From Alicyclobacillus sacchari (GTDB lineage: Bacteria > Bacillota > Bacilli > Alicyclobacillales > Alicyclobacillaceae), in the NCBI RefSeq assembly GCF_004366795.1, contig NZ_SORF01000005.1, positions 175,086-239,085 on the forward strand: a stretch of DNA of 64,000 nt. Reading direction: 5' to 3'. The notes under the pieces are model-generated. The model was given only the letters and a program-made list of their open reading frames with translations. It had not been told where the DNA came from and did no database searches. A program made the translations under genes and the position numbers. Of the stretch, positions 38,497 to 47,775 are shown in pieces; within the stretch, counting starts at the first letter, position 1; each line of letters opens with the position of its first letter.

Positions 38497-38504
38497 ACTG
38501 TATG
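38497..38504 (-). promoter_or_regulatory. Candidate sigma-E -10 box for sigK
   Basis: Minus-strand CATACAGT matches the sigma-E -10 consensus (CATACAnT) closely. No convincing -35 at the right distance. Transcription would start about 38490. Confidence 0.4.
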
Positions 38505-38552
38505 CGGGCTGGACAGAATTTCTGCTACAGCACGATATGAATGCGCACTACA

Positions 38553-39752
38553 TCACTGCGCGGCCATCGGCAGAACAACCGTCGCGTGCATGCCGTGATC
38601 GCCCGCCACAGCCAATGTCAAACTCCCGCCGAGCGACAGGCAGCGCTCCCGTATCGAACGTATGCCAAATCCCTCCTGAAGGCTGGACACATCGGTCAAC
38701 ACGCCATCATCCGTAACCTCGAGTGTGACGATGCCGCTGTCGTGGGACAAGCGCACGTCGATCCGGCGTGCTTGCGCATGTTGGGCCGCATTGGTCAACA
38801 ATTCTTGCAAGGCGCGGTAGAGTGTCGCAGTGATACTTGGCGGCAGTTCGTCAATGGCGGACGGTATGTCCAGTGTGCATGCAATCTGAAACGACCGTTC
38901 AAAACGCGCCACCAAGGTTCGCAGCAATCCAGCATCCACGGTGTCTTCCCCGGCCATCGAAGCATCTATGGCACTGACCGTGCTCCTGAGTTCCGAAAGT
39001 GCCTGACGAGCAGCCGCTAGCGCCTCATCGCACAGCTTTGCCGCATCCTCGAACCTGTCCCCGCAGGCGGCCGTGCGCATCGCCTCCAATTGCGCGATCA
39101 GCGACGTCAATCGGTATCCGGTACCGTCATGCATGTCCCGCACTACCCGCAACCGCTCGATAACTTCCGCTTGGCGTACCGCTGTTTCCGTCTCCCTCGC
39201 CAACACGGCGTACGCGTTGACAAGATGCTCGTGCTCGCGGCGCCGTAGCGCTCCGGCGCGCACGCCAAAGAAAAGCACGACAAGTCCAAACCCTTCGACA
39301 GCCGCCGAAATCGGCGACATGCCGCTCGTCAGCACAACAATCAGGCTCACCAAGGCGTATAACACCGTCAACAGCGGATCGATCACGTCCATCATCGAGG
39401 CGAGCCAGCCTAAAAGCGGCCATAGAGCGTCTGTCGCATGATGTAATGGTTGGTCTCCAAACACCACCAACGCCGCAGCAAGTGCCAGCGCCACGCCTGT
39501 CACCCAGGGGGCCCACCGGCGGCGGCGCCGATCGGCCAAGCCGAGAATCATCGCGCATTGTCCGAAAATCAGGACATCGTATAAAATGCGCAGGACCAGC
39601 GAACCGTGTGCAAGCGGCAAGTAGACAATGAGCATCACGATTGCGCCAACCAGCCGCCGGATCCAAAACCCGATGTCGCGACCGCCCCATCGCCGCGACT
39701 TCTCTGCAACCATTATCTCTCGTACACGCGAAAATCCGAACCGTGGTTTCAT
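38553..39752 (-). CDS. NarL-type sensor histidine kinase (orphan in this window)
   Basis: A 399-residue sensor kinase. The first 190 residues hold about five or six hydrophobic segments. The HisKA_3 dimerisation motif ERLRVVRDMHDGTGYRLTSL contains the phosphoacceptor histidine. The HATPase domain follows with N-box ELLTNAAQHAQAR and G-box GFGIRSIRERC. It belongs to the DesK/NarX/LiaS class. No response regulator gene lies next to it. The ATG 39752 overlaps the PBP stop (ATGA) and the gene precedes sigK by 90 bases. The ribosome-binding site is weak; ATG 39713 is a possible internal alternative. Confidence 0.86.
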   Translation of the reverse strand: MKPRFGFSRVREIMVAEKSRRWGGRDIGFWIRRLVGAIVMLIVYLPLAHGSLVLRILYDVLIFGQCAMILGLADRRRRRWAPWVTGVALALAAALVVFGDQPLHHATDALWPLLGWLASMMDVIDPLLTVLYALVSLIVVLTSGMSPISAAVEGFGLVVLFFGVRAGALRRREHEHLVNAYAVLARETETAVRQAEVIERLRVVRDMHDGTGYRLTSLIAQLEAMRTAACGDRFEDAAKLCDEALAAARQALSELRSTVSAIDASMAGEDTVDAGLLRTLVARFERSFQIACTLDIPSAIDELPPSITATLYRALQELLTNAAQHAQARRIDVRLSHDSGIVTLEVTDDGVLTDVSSLQEGFGIRSIRERCLSLGGSLTLAVAGDHGMHATVVLPMAAQ

Positions 39753-41233
39753 GACTTCATCATAGCAGAAGCTGGTTGTGCCAACCATGCCTTGGCGATT
39801 GTCAATAGATCGCGGTGCGCCTGCCCACTCGGCTCGTCCGCCACCGCGATAGCAAATGCTGACGAAGGGCAGCCTCCCACGATGCGATAGCCGACCACCC
39901 AGGCATTGACGCGACCGCCTGCCAGTTCGGCGGTGCCACTCTTCGCCGCGATCGAATACGTGTGCAACGCGTACAGCGTTCCCCGCGGATCGTGCACCGC
40001 ACGCCACATGGCTTGTCCGATCACGGCCGCCGTATAGCGGCCGCAGGCTCGTTCCGCGGGCGGTACGGCCATTGGCAGCCAGCGCCCGCCTGTACGCCAC
40101 CCGAGCACGAGCCGCGCAGGTCTATACTCGCCGCCAGAGGCCAGGGTTGCCGCCAACACTGCACCAGCGAGTGGCGTCATGCGCACGTCCTCCTGGCCAA
40201 TTGCGGTATTGGCCAAAAGCCCAGCATCATCGCCACTGCGACGAAACACGATGCCACGCTGCGCCTCGGGAATGGTGGCTTGTCCGGCGAAAACAGGTGC
40301 CAGACCTGTGGACGGCAGCCCGAACCGATGAGCGGATTTCTCTATTGCTGTGCGGCCCAGGCGAACGCCCAGCTCGGCAAAGGTCACATCGCATGACTGG
40401 GCGATGGCGTCCGCGATCGAAAGCTCCCCATGCACACGCCAGCAGCGCATGGCGACGTGCGGAAGATGAACGACGCCATCACACATAAACCGCTCCTTCG
40501 ACCATGTGACATGCGTGTCGAGAGCCGCCGCCGCAATCACCAGTTTGAAGACGGAGCCCGGCGCGATCGCCGTGAGAGCATCACTTTCAACGCCGTGCGC
40601 CGCGGAGGCCACGACCAAAGCATCTCGATGACGCAAGTCGATCTCGACAATGCTCGCATGCCGCATCCCGCGATCGCGCAGGATTTCCTCCGCCCGCGTT
40701 TGCAGACGGGAATCGATGGTCGTCACAATATCGGCACCGCGCCTCGGCAATAAGCCGTACCCACCCAGGGAGCCAAATGCAGGCTGCGTGCGGCCGTCCG
40801 CCATGGCCAACTGGCCAACGAGCGCCGGGCGGCGAGATCGCAGAACGGGATCCAAGGCCTGTTCGAGCCCGCCGCGTCCCACCTCCGGTACGACCAACTG
40901 TGGGTCAGGCCAGACGTCTGGCTTCCCGACACGGCCTACCAGTTCTGGCGCCAAGCCGACGCCACGCTGTACCGACTCATTTGCCGGCGACCACGGGGTG
41001 CCATCGCGAAACCGAATCTGGCCGCGACCATCCGCCACCATCTCCGTGCGAAAGTGTTCCAAGTCGATTCGCCAACGCTGCCCGCGGATGTTCGACTCGA
41101 CGCCACTGCCCAACCGCAAACACGCCATCACCGCAACCAACTTCGCAGAAAGGCCCAGGATGGCCACCAGCCATATCCCGTGAATGAACAAAAGCCGGCG
41201 TTTGGTCGCCGGCATATCGCTCCATCTCTGCAT
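39749..41233 (-). CDS. Class B-like penicillin-binding protein (transpeptidase)
   Basis: A 494-residue protein with an N-terminal membrane helix (about 12-38), a short dimerisation region containing GRGGLEQALDPVL, and a transpeptidase domain. The serine motif is SVFK (APGSVFKL, about residue 227) and the third motif KSGTAE (about residue 438). The second motif, SxN in most PBPs, reads SCD. It resembles PbpI/SpoVD-type class B enzymes but is shorter. The ATG at 41233 has GAGG seven bases upstream. It follows mltG in the alaS-ireB-ruvX-mltG series, where Bacillus has further genes. Confidence 0.82.
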   Translation of the reverse strand: MQRWSDMPATKRRLLFIHGIWLVAILGLSAKLVAVMACLRLGSGVESNIRGQRWRIDLEHFRTEMVADGRGQIRFRDGTPWSPANESVQRGVGLAPELVGRVGKPDVWPDPQLVVPEVGRGGLEQALDPVLRSRRPALVGQLAMADGRTQPAFGSLGGYGLLPRRGADIVTTIDSRLQTRAEEILRDRGMRHASIVEIDLRHRDALVVASAAHGVESDALTAIAPGSVFKLVIAAAALDTHVTWSKERFMCDGVVHLPHVAMRCWRVHGELSIADAIAQSCDVTFAELGVRLGRTAIEKSAHRFGLPSTGLAPVFAGQATIPEAQRGIVFRRSGDDAGLLANTAIGQEDVRMTPLAGAVLAATLASGGEYRPARLVLGWRTGGRWLPMAVPPAERACGRYTAAVIGQAMWRAVHDPRGTLYALHTYSIAAKSGTAELAGGRVNAWVVGYRIVGGCPSSAFAIAVADEPSGQAHRDLLTIAKAWLAQPASAMMKS

Positions 41234-41334
41234 AACATCGCCTCACGCGTGAAGGACGCTAAAGGAAACCTCCACCGATTGGTTTTACCATATCCAGCAG
41301 GAGCATGCGTTATGTGATCATTTCTCTGGAAACA

Positions 41335-42417
41335 TTACGAGTGTGCGCGCTTCACATTCTGCTCAGCCAACATTTCATTGTGCAATTGCTGCGCATAGGT
41401 CTGTGCAAAATAGTGTTCACCGCTGCCATCTTCCTTCGCAACATAATACAGATACTGCGTGTGCGCGGGATGCAGCACAGCCTCAATGCTGGCCAGGCCA
41501 GGACTGCAAATCGGCCCGGGCGGCAAGCCAGCCACCAAATACGTGTTATACGCATTTTTCGCGTCCAAAATATCCGCATCGGTCACCACCGCGAGATGAT
41601 GCCCGATCGCGTAGTCAACCGTCGCGTCGATTTGCAATCGCATGTGCAACTTCAGTCGATTGTCGATCACGCTCGCAATCAGCGGTCTCTCCTGCGCGAC
41701 CTCGGCCTCGTTTTCGATGAGCGACGCTTCCGTGACCACCTGGTTCAAGGACAACCCGCTTGCCTGCATCAACTTGAGGTTTGCAGGTGTGAGCACACGT
41801 GACGCGAAGTCGTTTAACATTTCGTTGACGATGTCCTTCGGATTTTCACCGCGAAGGAACTGATAGGTATCTGGAAACAAGTAACCTTCGAGCCGATAGC
41901 GGACCTGCTTGCGGCCATCGAGTCTCTGCAGAAACGGTTGCGTAAAGTCGTTGCTCTGCACCGCCCGTAAAAACGATTGTGCAGAGCAGACGCCGTCTCT
42001 CTGAAGCGTTGCCGCAATGTCGGCAATGTCGTAGCCCTCCGGGATGGTGACATCCACCGCCGCGGAAACGACGTCGCCACCCGACAGCTTAGCGAACATC
42101 TGCGGAACGCCCATGTCCGGGGACAGCGCGTATGTCCCTGCTTGAATGGCGAGGGCGCCGTGTAAGCGCCCATACAGTGAAAACGCCGCTGCGCTGCGCA
42201 CCAACCCACGTGCGGCCAAATCCCTGCCCACAGCTCCGACGCTTTCCCCTCGATTCACCACGACTTTCATAAGAGACGTGCGCTCCGACACCGGAGCCAA
42301 ACTCGTGCGATACCAGCCCACGACCATGCAGACCACAAGTACAACCAACATCACGAGCGCCAGAGCGATTCGACGCAATCGCTTGTCCAACCGACTCTGG
42401 CGCGCCTCTTTTGCCAT
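41335..42417 (-). CDS. mltG: Endolytic transglycosylase MltG
   Basis: Membrane-bound transglycosylase that terminates glycan-strand growth. One N-terminal helix (about 17-38) precedes a LysM-like region (VVVNRGESVGAVGRDLAARGL), then the YceG catalytic domain. The catalytic glutamate is in ASLIENEA, and the conserved NTYLVAGLPPGPICSPG is present. 360 residues. ruvX is 34 bases upstream; the usual DUF1292 (yrzB) gene between them in Bacillus is missing. Confidence 0.95.
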   Translation of the reverse strand: MAKEARQSRLDKRLRRIALALVMLVVLVVCMVVGWYRTSLAPVSERTSLMKVVVNRGESVGAVGRDLAARGLVRSAAAFSLYGRLHGALAIQAGTYALSPDMGVPQMFAKLSGGDVVSAAVDVTIPEGYDIADIAATLQRDGVCSAQSFLRAVQSNDFTQPFLQRLDGRKQVRYRLEGYLFPDTYQFLRGENPKDIVNEMLNDFASRVLTPANLKLMQASGLSLNQVVTEASLIENEAEVAQERPLIASVIDNRLKLHMRLQIDATVDYAIGHHLAVVTDADILDAKNAYNTYLVAGLPPGPICSPGLASIEAVLHPAHTQYLYYVAKEDGSGEHYFAQTYAQQLHNEMLAEQNVKRAHS

Positions 42418-42451
42418 CGTTTCACCTTCCGTCTAACCGGAGCGAAATCCC

Positions 42452-42862
42452 TTAGCGGTGTGCGTCCAGATAGTGCTGCAATAGAATCGTCGCCGCCACC
42501 GCGTCAATCACATTGCGCCGACGCTTCCGGCGCACATCTCCTTCCAACAAAGCACGCTCAGCACTGACGGTTGTCAGCCGCTCATCAAAGAGTTCCACCG
42601 GTACGTTCAGCCGTGCGCCCAACTGCATGGCGAATGCTGCGGCTCGCTGTGACTTTTCGCCTGCTTCCCCTTTCATCGTGATGGGGTTGCCCACGATAAT
42701 CCGTTCCACGCCATGCTGCGCGACCAGCCCTGTGATGACATCGACAACCTGCTCATCCGTCTCGCGCTGAATGACGGTCAGCGCCGACGCGATAAGCCCT
42801 GTCGGATCCGACAGGGCTATCCCGACGCGCCGCTCGCCATAGTCAACGGCCAGCGTCCGCAT
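42452..42862 (-). CDS. ruvX: Holliday-junction resolvase-like RuvX (YqgF)
   Basis: RNase H-fold protein of the YqgF family, implicated in RNA/DNA processing. The N-terminal [22 protein letters not shown] contains the first acidic residue. [16 protein letters not shown] follows, then [11 protein letters not shown] and [16 protein letters not shown] with the last catalytic aspartate. 136 residues. ATG 42862 overlaps the ireB end by 20 bases; 42880 is possible. Positioned in the alaS-ireB-ruvX-mltG cluster. Confidence 0.95.
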   Translation of the reverse strand: MRTLAVDYGERRVGIALSDPTGLIASALTVIQRETDEQVVDVITGLVAQHGVERIIVGNPITMKGEAGEKSQRAAAFAMQLGARLNVPVELFDERLTTVSAERALLEGDVRRKRRRNVIDAVAATILLQHYLDAHR

Positions 42863-43121
42863 CGCCGTGAAGTGCGGCATAGGCCCGCACCAGTTCTTCA
42901 ATCAAGTCGTCTCGTTCGATCCGCCGAATCGTGTTGCGCGCATCCAAGTGGCTTGTGATGTATGCGGGATCTCCGGAAATCAGGTAGCCGGCAATCTGGT
43001 AAATCGGATTATAGCCCTTTTCCTTCAAAGCGCGATACGCCACCTGAAAAGCGTGACGCGCCTCGGCGTTTTCCGATTTCGTCTCAAACCGCATCGTGCT
43101 GTCAAAATCCTGGTTTGTCAA
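42843..43121 (-). CDS. ireB: IreB family regulatory protein
   Basis: Small regulatory protein; in Enterococcus faecalis IreB is phosphorylated by the PASTA kinase IreK near its N-terminus and affects cephalosporin resistance. The signature [25 protein letters not shown] and [17 protein letters not shown] are clear. The start is TTG 43121, with GAGG eight bases upstream, giving 92 residues and including the DSTMRFE segment with a possible phosphothreonine. Order alaS-ireB-ruvX is conserved. Confidence 0.94.
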   Translation of the reverse strand: MTNQDFDSTMRFETKSENAEARHAFQVAYRALKEKGYNPIYQIAGYLISGDPAYITSHLDARNTIRRIERDDLIEELVRAYAALHGDADAGR

Positions 43122-43180
43122 AGCCCGCACCTCGCTCGAGCGTCAGCCGACGCAAGAATAGCTTCGTCCCTTAGTTCGGC

Positions 43181-45820
43181 TCAGACCGCCCGATCTCCTG
43201 CGACGGCCTCCACAATTTCCGCAACTTTTTCGATCGCAGCACCTAATTTTTCGGGATCGCGTCCGCCCGCTTGCGCCATATCCGGGCGGCCACCACCACC
43301 CCCGCCGGCAATGGACGCAACCTGTTTGACGATTTGCCCGGCATGGAAGCCCTTCTCCTGAAGGTCCTTGGAAACCGAAGCCACAAATTGAACTTTCTCA
43401 TTGTGCACGGAACCGAGGACAACCATGTATGTTTCGCGGCCGACGCGCAACTCGTCAACCAGTTGGCGCAAGCCTTCCATATCGACATCCTTGATGGCCG
43501 CCCGAATCACCGGCACACCGGAAATCATCTCTTGCCGCTTTGCCAGTTCGGCGACCCGGCCGTGGTTGAGACGAGCCTTCGCTGATTCCAGTTCTCTTTC
43601 GAGCACTCGCGCCTCTTCGAGCACGCGGCTGACGCGATCGACCACCGTCGTCGGGGTCGCTTTCACGATTTGGGCGATCTCACGCAACTCGGCGTCGCGT
43701 TCCCTTGCCACAGCATAGGCGTGCCGGCCTGTCACCGCTTCGATGCGCCGCGTTCCACTGCCGATGCCGGTCTCCGATACGATGAGGAACTGGCCAATCA
43801 ATCCCGTTCGCTCGACGTGACAGCCGCCGCACAACTCGATGCTCTCGCCGGCTTGCACGACGCGCACGCGCTTGCCGTATTTCTCGCCGAAAAGCGCCAT
43901 CGCGCCGAGCGACTTGGCATCGTCGATATCCATTTCGCGAATGACGACATGGTGATCGCGCCAGATCGCATCATTGACATGCGCCTCGACCTTGGCCAGT
44001 TCCTCGTCCGTGAGGGGCCCAAAGTGGGAAAAGTCAAAGCGCAGCCGCTCTGGTTCGACGAGCGATCCAGCCTGTGCGACGTGCGTGCCCAGAATCTCTC
44101 GCAAAGCTTTGTGCAACAGGTGTGTCGCCGTGTGATTCTTCACCGTGTCGCGACGCAACTCTGCATCGACATGGGCGCGCACGGCGTCTCCCTGATGCAA
44201 CGACCCGTCGATGACACGAATGGTCATCACGTTCTGCCCGTGCGGCGCCTTACGCACATCGACGACTTGTGCCCGCCCACTCGCGCTGACGATCTCGCCG
44301 CGATCCGCGACTTGTCCGCCGCTTTCGGCGTAAAATGGCGTCACGTCGAGAACGACCTGCGCCTCGCTGCCGACGCTCACCCCATCGACGCGCTCGCCAT
44401 CTTGAACAAGCGCGACGATCTCCGCGTCGACGGTCAACTCCTCGTAGCCCACAAATTTCGATGGCTGATCGATACTCTCAAGTGCGCCGCGCTGACTCTG
44501 CATACCTTCCGCCACCTGACGCGCCTGGCGCGCACGCGTCCGCTGCGCCTCCAGTTGCGCGTCAAAACCTTCGCGATCGACCGTAAAGCCCGACTCCTTG
44601 GCGATTTCAATCGTCAAATCGATCGGAAACCCATATGTGTCATACAGGCGAAATGCGTCAGCCCCGGCGATCACCGTCTCATGTTTGGCGCTGAGTTCTG
44701 CCATCAACTCGGACAGCAAAGCCTCGCCCCCGCTAAGCGTTTCGTGGAAACGCTCTTCTTCTGTGCGCACGACACGCTCAATCAGGCTTCGCTTCTCGCG
44801 AATCTCGGGGTAATCTTCGCCCATGATCTGATCGACGACCGCGACGAGTTGATACATGAACGGCTTCTCAATACCGAGACGTCGACCGCTGCGAACCGCA
44901 CGGCGGAGCAAGCGGCGGATGATGTAGCTGCGGCCTTCGTTGCCTGGCAACACGCCGTCGCCGATGGCAAACGTCACCGTGCGCAGGTGATCCGCGACAA
45001 TTTTGAAGTGGATATCGTCCTCGTCTGACTCACCGTAGCGCCGACCCGCAATCTCGCCTGTACGATCGATGATGGGGCGGAACAGATCGGTTTCGAAGTT
45101 GTTCGCGACGCCTTGTAAAAGGGAGGCGAGGCGTTCCAGGCCAGAGCCGGTATCGATGTTCCGCTTGGGAAGTGGCGTGTACTCTCCGTCCGCACCCTTG
45201 TTGAACTGTGTAAACACCAAGTTCCAGATTTCCAAGAAGCGATCGCAGTCGCAACCGGGCTTACAATCCGCTGCTCCGCAACCGAACGCGGCACCGCGAT
45301 CGTAAAAGATTTCCGAACACGGACCGCACGGCCCCTCGCCGATTTCCCAAAAGTTATCCTCCGCGCCACGATAGATGCGATTTTCCGGCAGACCAACCTG
45401 GCGGTGCCAGATGTCAAAGGCTTCGTCGTCTTCGACGTGAATGGTCACCGAAATGCGCTCAGGTTCCATCTCGAGCACCTGCGTAAGAAACTCCCATGCC
45501 CAGGTGATGGCCTCTTTCTTGAAGTAATCACCAAACGAAAAGTTTCCAAGCATCTCAAAGAAGGTCTGGTGGCGAGCCGTATGCCCCACTTCTTCGATAT
45601 CGTTGGTGCGGATGCACTTTTGTGCGTCGACAATGCGCGGAATCTCGGGGATTTCGCGACCATCGAAATAAGGTTTCAGCGGCGCCATGCCCGCATTGAT
45701 CCACAAAAGTGTCGGATCGTCGTGCGGCACAAGGCTGAAACTTGGCAGCACCTGATGCCCACGCGCTGCGAAAAACGATTGAAATGCGCGGCGAATCTGT
45801 TGTCCAGTCAGCGATTTCAT
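43181..45820 (-). CDS. alaS: Alanine-tRNA ligase
   Basis: Class II aminoacyl-tRNA synthetase, 879 residues. The catalytic core starts MKSLTGQQIRRAFQSFFAAR and includes GHTARHQTFFEMLGNFSFGDY. The editing domain carries the HxxxH motif (NHTATHLLH) and the CGGCH zinc pair. The C-Ala domain has the glycine-rich GGGGGGRPDMAQAGG near the end. ATG 45820 is chosen over the upstream GTG because GGAGG is then 11 bases away. It is controlled by a T-box leader upstream. Confidence 0.98.
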   Translation of the reverse strand: MKSLTGQQIRRAFQSFFAARGHQVLPSFSLVPHDDPTLLWINAGMAPLKPYFDGREIPEIPRIVDAQKCIRTNDIEEVGHTARHQTFFEMLGNFSFGDYFKKEAITWAWEFLTQVLEMEPERISVTIHVEDDEAFDIWHRQVGLPENRIYRGAEDNFWEIGEGPCGPCSEIFYDRGAAFGCGAADCKPGCDCDRFLEIWNLVFTQFNKGADGEYTPLPKRNIDTGSGLERLASLLQGVANNFETDLFRPIIDRTGEIAGRRYGESDEDDIHFKIVADHLRTVTFAIGDGVLPGNEGRSYIIRRLLRRAVRSGRRLGIEKPFMYQLVAVVDQIMGEDYPEIREKRSLIERVVRTEEERFHETLSGGEALLSELMAELSAKHETVIAGADAFRLYDTYGFPIDLTIEIAKESGFTVDREGFDAQLEAQRTRARQARQVAEGMQSQRGALESIDQPSKFVGYEELTVDAEIVALVQDGERVDGVSVGSEAQVVLDVTPFYAESGGQVADRGEIVSASGRAQVVDVRKAPHGQNVMTIRVIDGSLHQGDAVRAHVDAELRRDTVKNHTATHLLHKALREILGTHVAQAGSLVEPERLRFDFSHFGPLTDEELAKVEAHVNDAIWRDHHVVIREMDIDDAKSLGAMALFGEKYGKRVRVVQAGESIELCGGCHVERTGLIGQFLIVSETGIGSGTRRIEAVTGRHAYAVARERDAELREIAQIVKATPTTVVDRVSRVLEEARVLERELESAKARLNHGRVAELAKRQEMISGVPVIRAAIKDVDMEGLRQLVDELRVGRETYMVVLGSVHNEKVQFVASVSKDLQEKGFHAGQIVKQVASIAGGGGGGRPDMAQAGGRDPEKLGAAIEKVAEIVEAVAGDRAV

Positions 45821-45876
45821 AGAGAACACGTCCTCCCTCGACTTTCTCGTTTGTAGCAGAAAATTGAGAAGATCGC

Positions 45877-46107
45877 AAAAAGCCCCCGTCCCCTCAGGGA
45901 CGGGAGCTGTTTTTCACCCGCGGTACCACCCTGGTTACAAGCTGAGAGCTTGTCCCTCTTCGCGGTAACGGGCGTACCCGGCATGCGTTTGTCAGCATGC
46001 GCTTGGAAGTAGCTTCGGCCGGCCACACGGGGCGGCTCGCACCTGATGCCCGCCCTCTCTGAACGAGTGGAACTTCGACGTACTCAGCTTCCGCATCGCT
46101 TTGTCGA
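45877..46107 (-). ncRNA. T-box leader of alaS
   Basis: Minus-strand leader with the T-box core GGGTGGTACCGCGG around 45930-45914. It is followed by a strong terminator (CCCGTCCC and GGGACGGGGG with a T run ending at 45877), whose 5' arm overlaps the antiterminator. AGTA and AGAGAG motifs typical of stem I occur upstream. Uncharged tRNA-Ala would relieve termination. The specifier codon is not resolved by eye; GCC occurs in the expected region. Confidence 0.9.
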
Positions 46108-46113
46108 TTTTTG

Positions 46114-46142
46114 ATTCTATCGGTCGCGTGCGCTGCTGTCAA
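46114..46142 (-). promoter_or_regulatory. Sigma-A promoter of alaS
   Basis: Minus-strand TTGACA (46142-46137), 17-base spacer, TAGAAT (46119-46114). Start about 46107. It overlaps the 3' end of the AI-2E-family gene. Confidence 0.8.
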
Positions 46143-46143
46143 T

Positions 46144-47211
46144 TCACTTGGGTATGCGGGATCGCCGTTCATCCGCAAAACTTGACCAAACAACCTTGAG
46201 CACGGCCAGTGTGGGCACCGCGAGGATGAGTCCGACCACCCCGGCGAGTTCGCCGCCTATCAAGAGAGCTGCGACGATGGCCATCGGGTGCAATTTTAAC
46301 GTTCTTCCCATAATTTGCGGCGAAATTAGGTTACCTTCACATTGCTGAACCGCAATGTTGACGATCACGACCTTGATCAAAAGCGCAGGGCTGACTGTCA
46401 GTGCGATGATGACGGCCGGTGCGATGCCGATAATTGGACCAAGGTACGGGATGATGTCAGCGATAGCCAAAAACAGCGCGAGCAAGAGCGCGTACGGCAT
46501 ACCGATAATCAAATAGCCGATGAACGCCAGAATGCCTATCGCCAACATCACAAGAAACTGGCCGCGGATGTATCCGCCAAGGGTCTGGTCGACGCCGTGA
46601 AGAATGATACGCACGCGGCGCTTGTAGCGAACGGGGGCCAAACCGACCATGGCCCGGCCGATGGCCTTGGCGTCCTTCAACATGTAAAACACGAGAAAGG
46701 GAACGATGAACGCCATGAAAATGGCGTTGATGGTGCTGCTGATGAACGAGAAGATACCCGTGGGCGCTGTTTCAAAGCGATGTTCAAGTTGCTGCAGAGC
46801 ATTTTCGAGCCCCACGCGAACAGCGTTCGGAAGGTATTGCTTACGGCTGTTCACCATGTCCATCCAATGGCTGATTTGCGCCGTGATCGCAGGCAAACTG
46901 CTGACAAGCTGCGATATCTGACGCGAAATGACGGGCACGGCGTTGAGTACCGCAACCACCACCAAAATGGCGAAGGTGAAATAAATACAGAGAATCGCGG
47001 CGCTGCGCGGTACACGCCGACGATGCAGCAATTCGACGATTGGCTGGAGGATATAGCTGATGATAAGAGCCGCGAGAAATGGATAAAAGACCGTACTGAT
47101 GACGGCCCAGATGTCCATAAAAAATCCCCGTAACAGGCCAAATAAATAGATGCACAAAAGCGTCGCCGCGACCGACAGGGCGACACGAAAATAGCGGCTG
47201 GTCGGCAACAC
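46144..47211 (-). CDS. AI-2E family transporter (YrrI-like)
   Basis: A 355-residue membrane protein of the AI-2E/PerM family with about eight hydrophobic segments and the C-terminal region HPMAIVAALLIGGELAGVVGLILAVPTLAVL typical of the family in length and pattern. Some relatives are antiporters; autoinducer export is not established here. Start is GTG 47211 with GGAGG six bases upstream; the longer frame to 47283 is not credible. It precedes the alaS promoter as yrrI precedes alaS in Bacillus. Confidence 0.88.
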   Translation of the reverse strand: MLPTSRYFRVALSVAATLLCIYLFGLLRGFFMDIWAVISTVFYPFLAALIISYILQPIVELLHRRRVPRSAAILCIYFTFAILVVVAVLNAVPVISRQISQLVSSLPAITAQISHWMDMVNSRKQYLPNAVRVGLENALQQLEHRFETAPTGIFSFISSTINAIFMAFIVPFLVFYMLKDAKAIGRAMVGLAPVRYKRRVRIILHGVDQTLGGYIRGQFLVMLAIGILAFIGYLIIGMPYALLLALFLAIADIIPYLGPIIGIAPAVIIALTVSPALLIKVVIVNIAVQQCEGNLISPQIMGRTLKLHPMAIVAALLIGGELAGVVGLILAVPTLAVLKVVWSSFADERRSRIPK

Positions 47212-47318
47212 CGAGCACCTCCGGGGATTGATCTGGCCATGTCTCACAAACCTGTGGACAAGGGCTTTACACAGTATATGCAACTGGGCGTTCCATCATT
47301 TGCTATATCACTCATTTG

Positions 47319-47348
47319 TTTCGAGATTCTATGAGGCTTGTGTATACT
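47319..47348 (+). promoter_or_regulatory. Candidate promoter of the fluoride-channel genes
   Basis: TTTCGA, 18-base spacer, TATACT. It is divergent to the AI-2E gene and about 20 bases upstream of the first fluC start. The -35 is weak. Confidence 0.4.
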
Positions 47349-47367
47349 GAGGACAAGTTTACTGAGG

Positions 47368-47763
47368 ATGGTGAGGTCGTTGCCGTATTTGGCCGTCGCC
47401 GCTGGGGGATTTGTCGGTGCCATATTGCGCTACATCATCAGCGAATGGGTAGGAACTTCCCACGGCTTCAACGTTGCCACGCTCCTTATCAACTGGGCGG
47501 GTTGCCTGGCGCTCGGATGGTTAAATACGATGACCAGTGAGCGGTTGCCCATCCACCCAAACATCAGGCTTGGCCTGGGCACAGGCCTCATCGGAGCATT
47601 CACGACGTTTTCCACGTTTACGGTCGATGCGTGGAAACTCTATCAGGTCGGGCAGGTTGGCCTTGCATATCTCTACATACTGCTATCTGTCGGCGGCGGT
47701 TTGATGTTCAGCTATGCAGGATATCGAATGGCGGACGGCATGTTTCGCACCCGCGCTCGCTAG
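47368..47763 (+). CDS. Fluoride channel FluC (CrcB), first copy
   Basis: A 131-residue four-helix membrane protein of the FluC family, which exports fluoride as a dual-topology dimer. AAGGFVGAILRYIISE, the INWAGCLALG segment and the GAFTTFSTFTVDAW motif are present. The start is uncertain: ATG 47368 abuts GAGG, GTG 47371 or TTG 47380 have different spacings. The two fluC genes are tandem, 12 bases apart. Pairs of FluC genes may form hetero-oligomers. Confidence 0.9.
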   Translation: MVRSLPYLAVAAGGFVGAILRYIISEWVGTSHGFNVATLLINWAGCLALGWLNTMTSERLPIHPNIRLGLGTGLIGAFTTFSTFTVDAWKLYQVGQVGLAYLYILLSVGGGLMFSYAGYRMADGMFRTRAR

Positions 47764-47775
47764 GAGGATCGCGAC

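Noticed and set aside
39753..40100. Upstream extension of the histidine kinase frame
   Set aside because: It overlaps the transpeptidase motifs of the PBP in another frame and contains no membrane segment.
43670..45028. Long plus-strand frame (about 450 codons) opposite alaS
   Set aside because: Antisense to a strongly conserved synthetase. It has no recognisable domain, and its length comes from the codon bias of the opposite strand.
47212..47367. Fluoride riboswitch upstream of the fluC pair
   Set aside because: No conserved pseudoknot or loop sequence was seen; a promoter explains the region.
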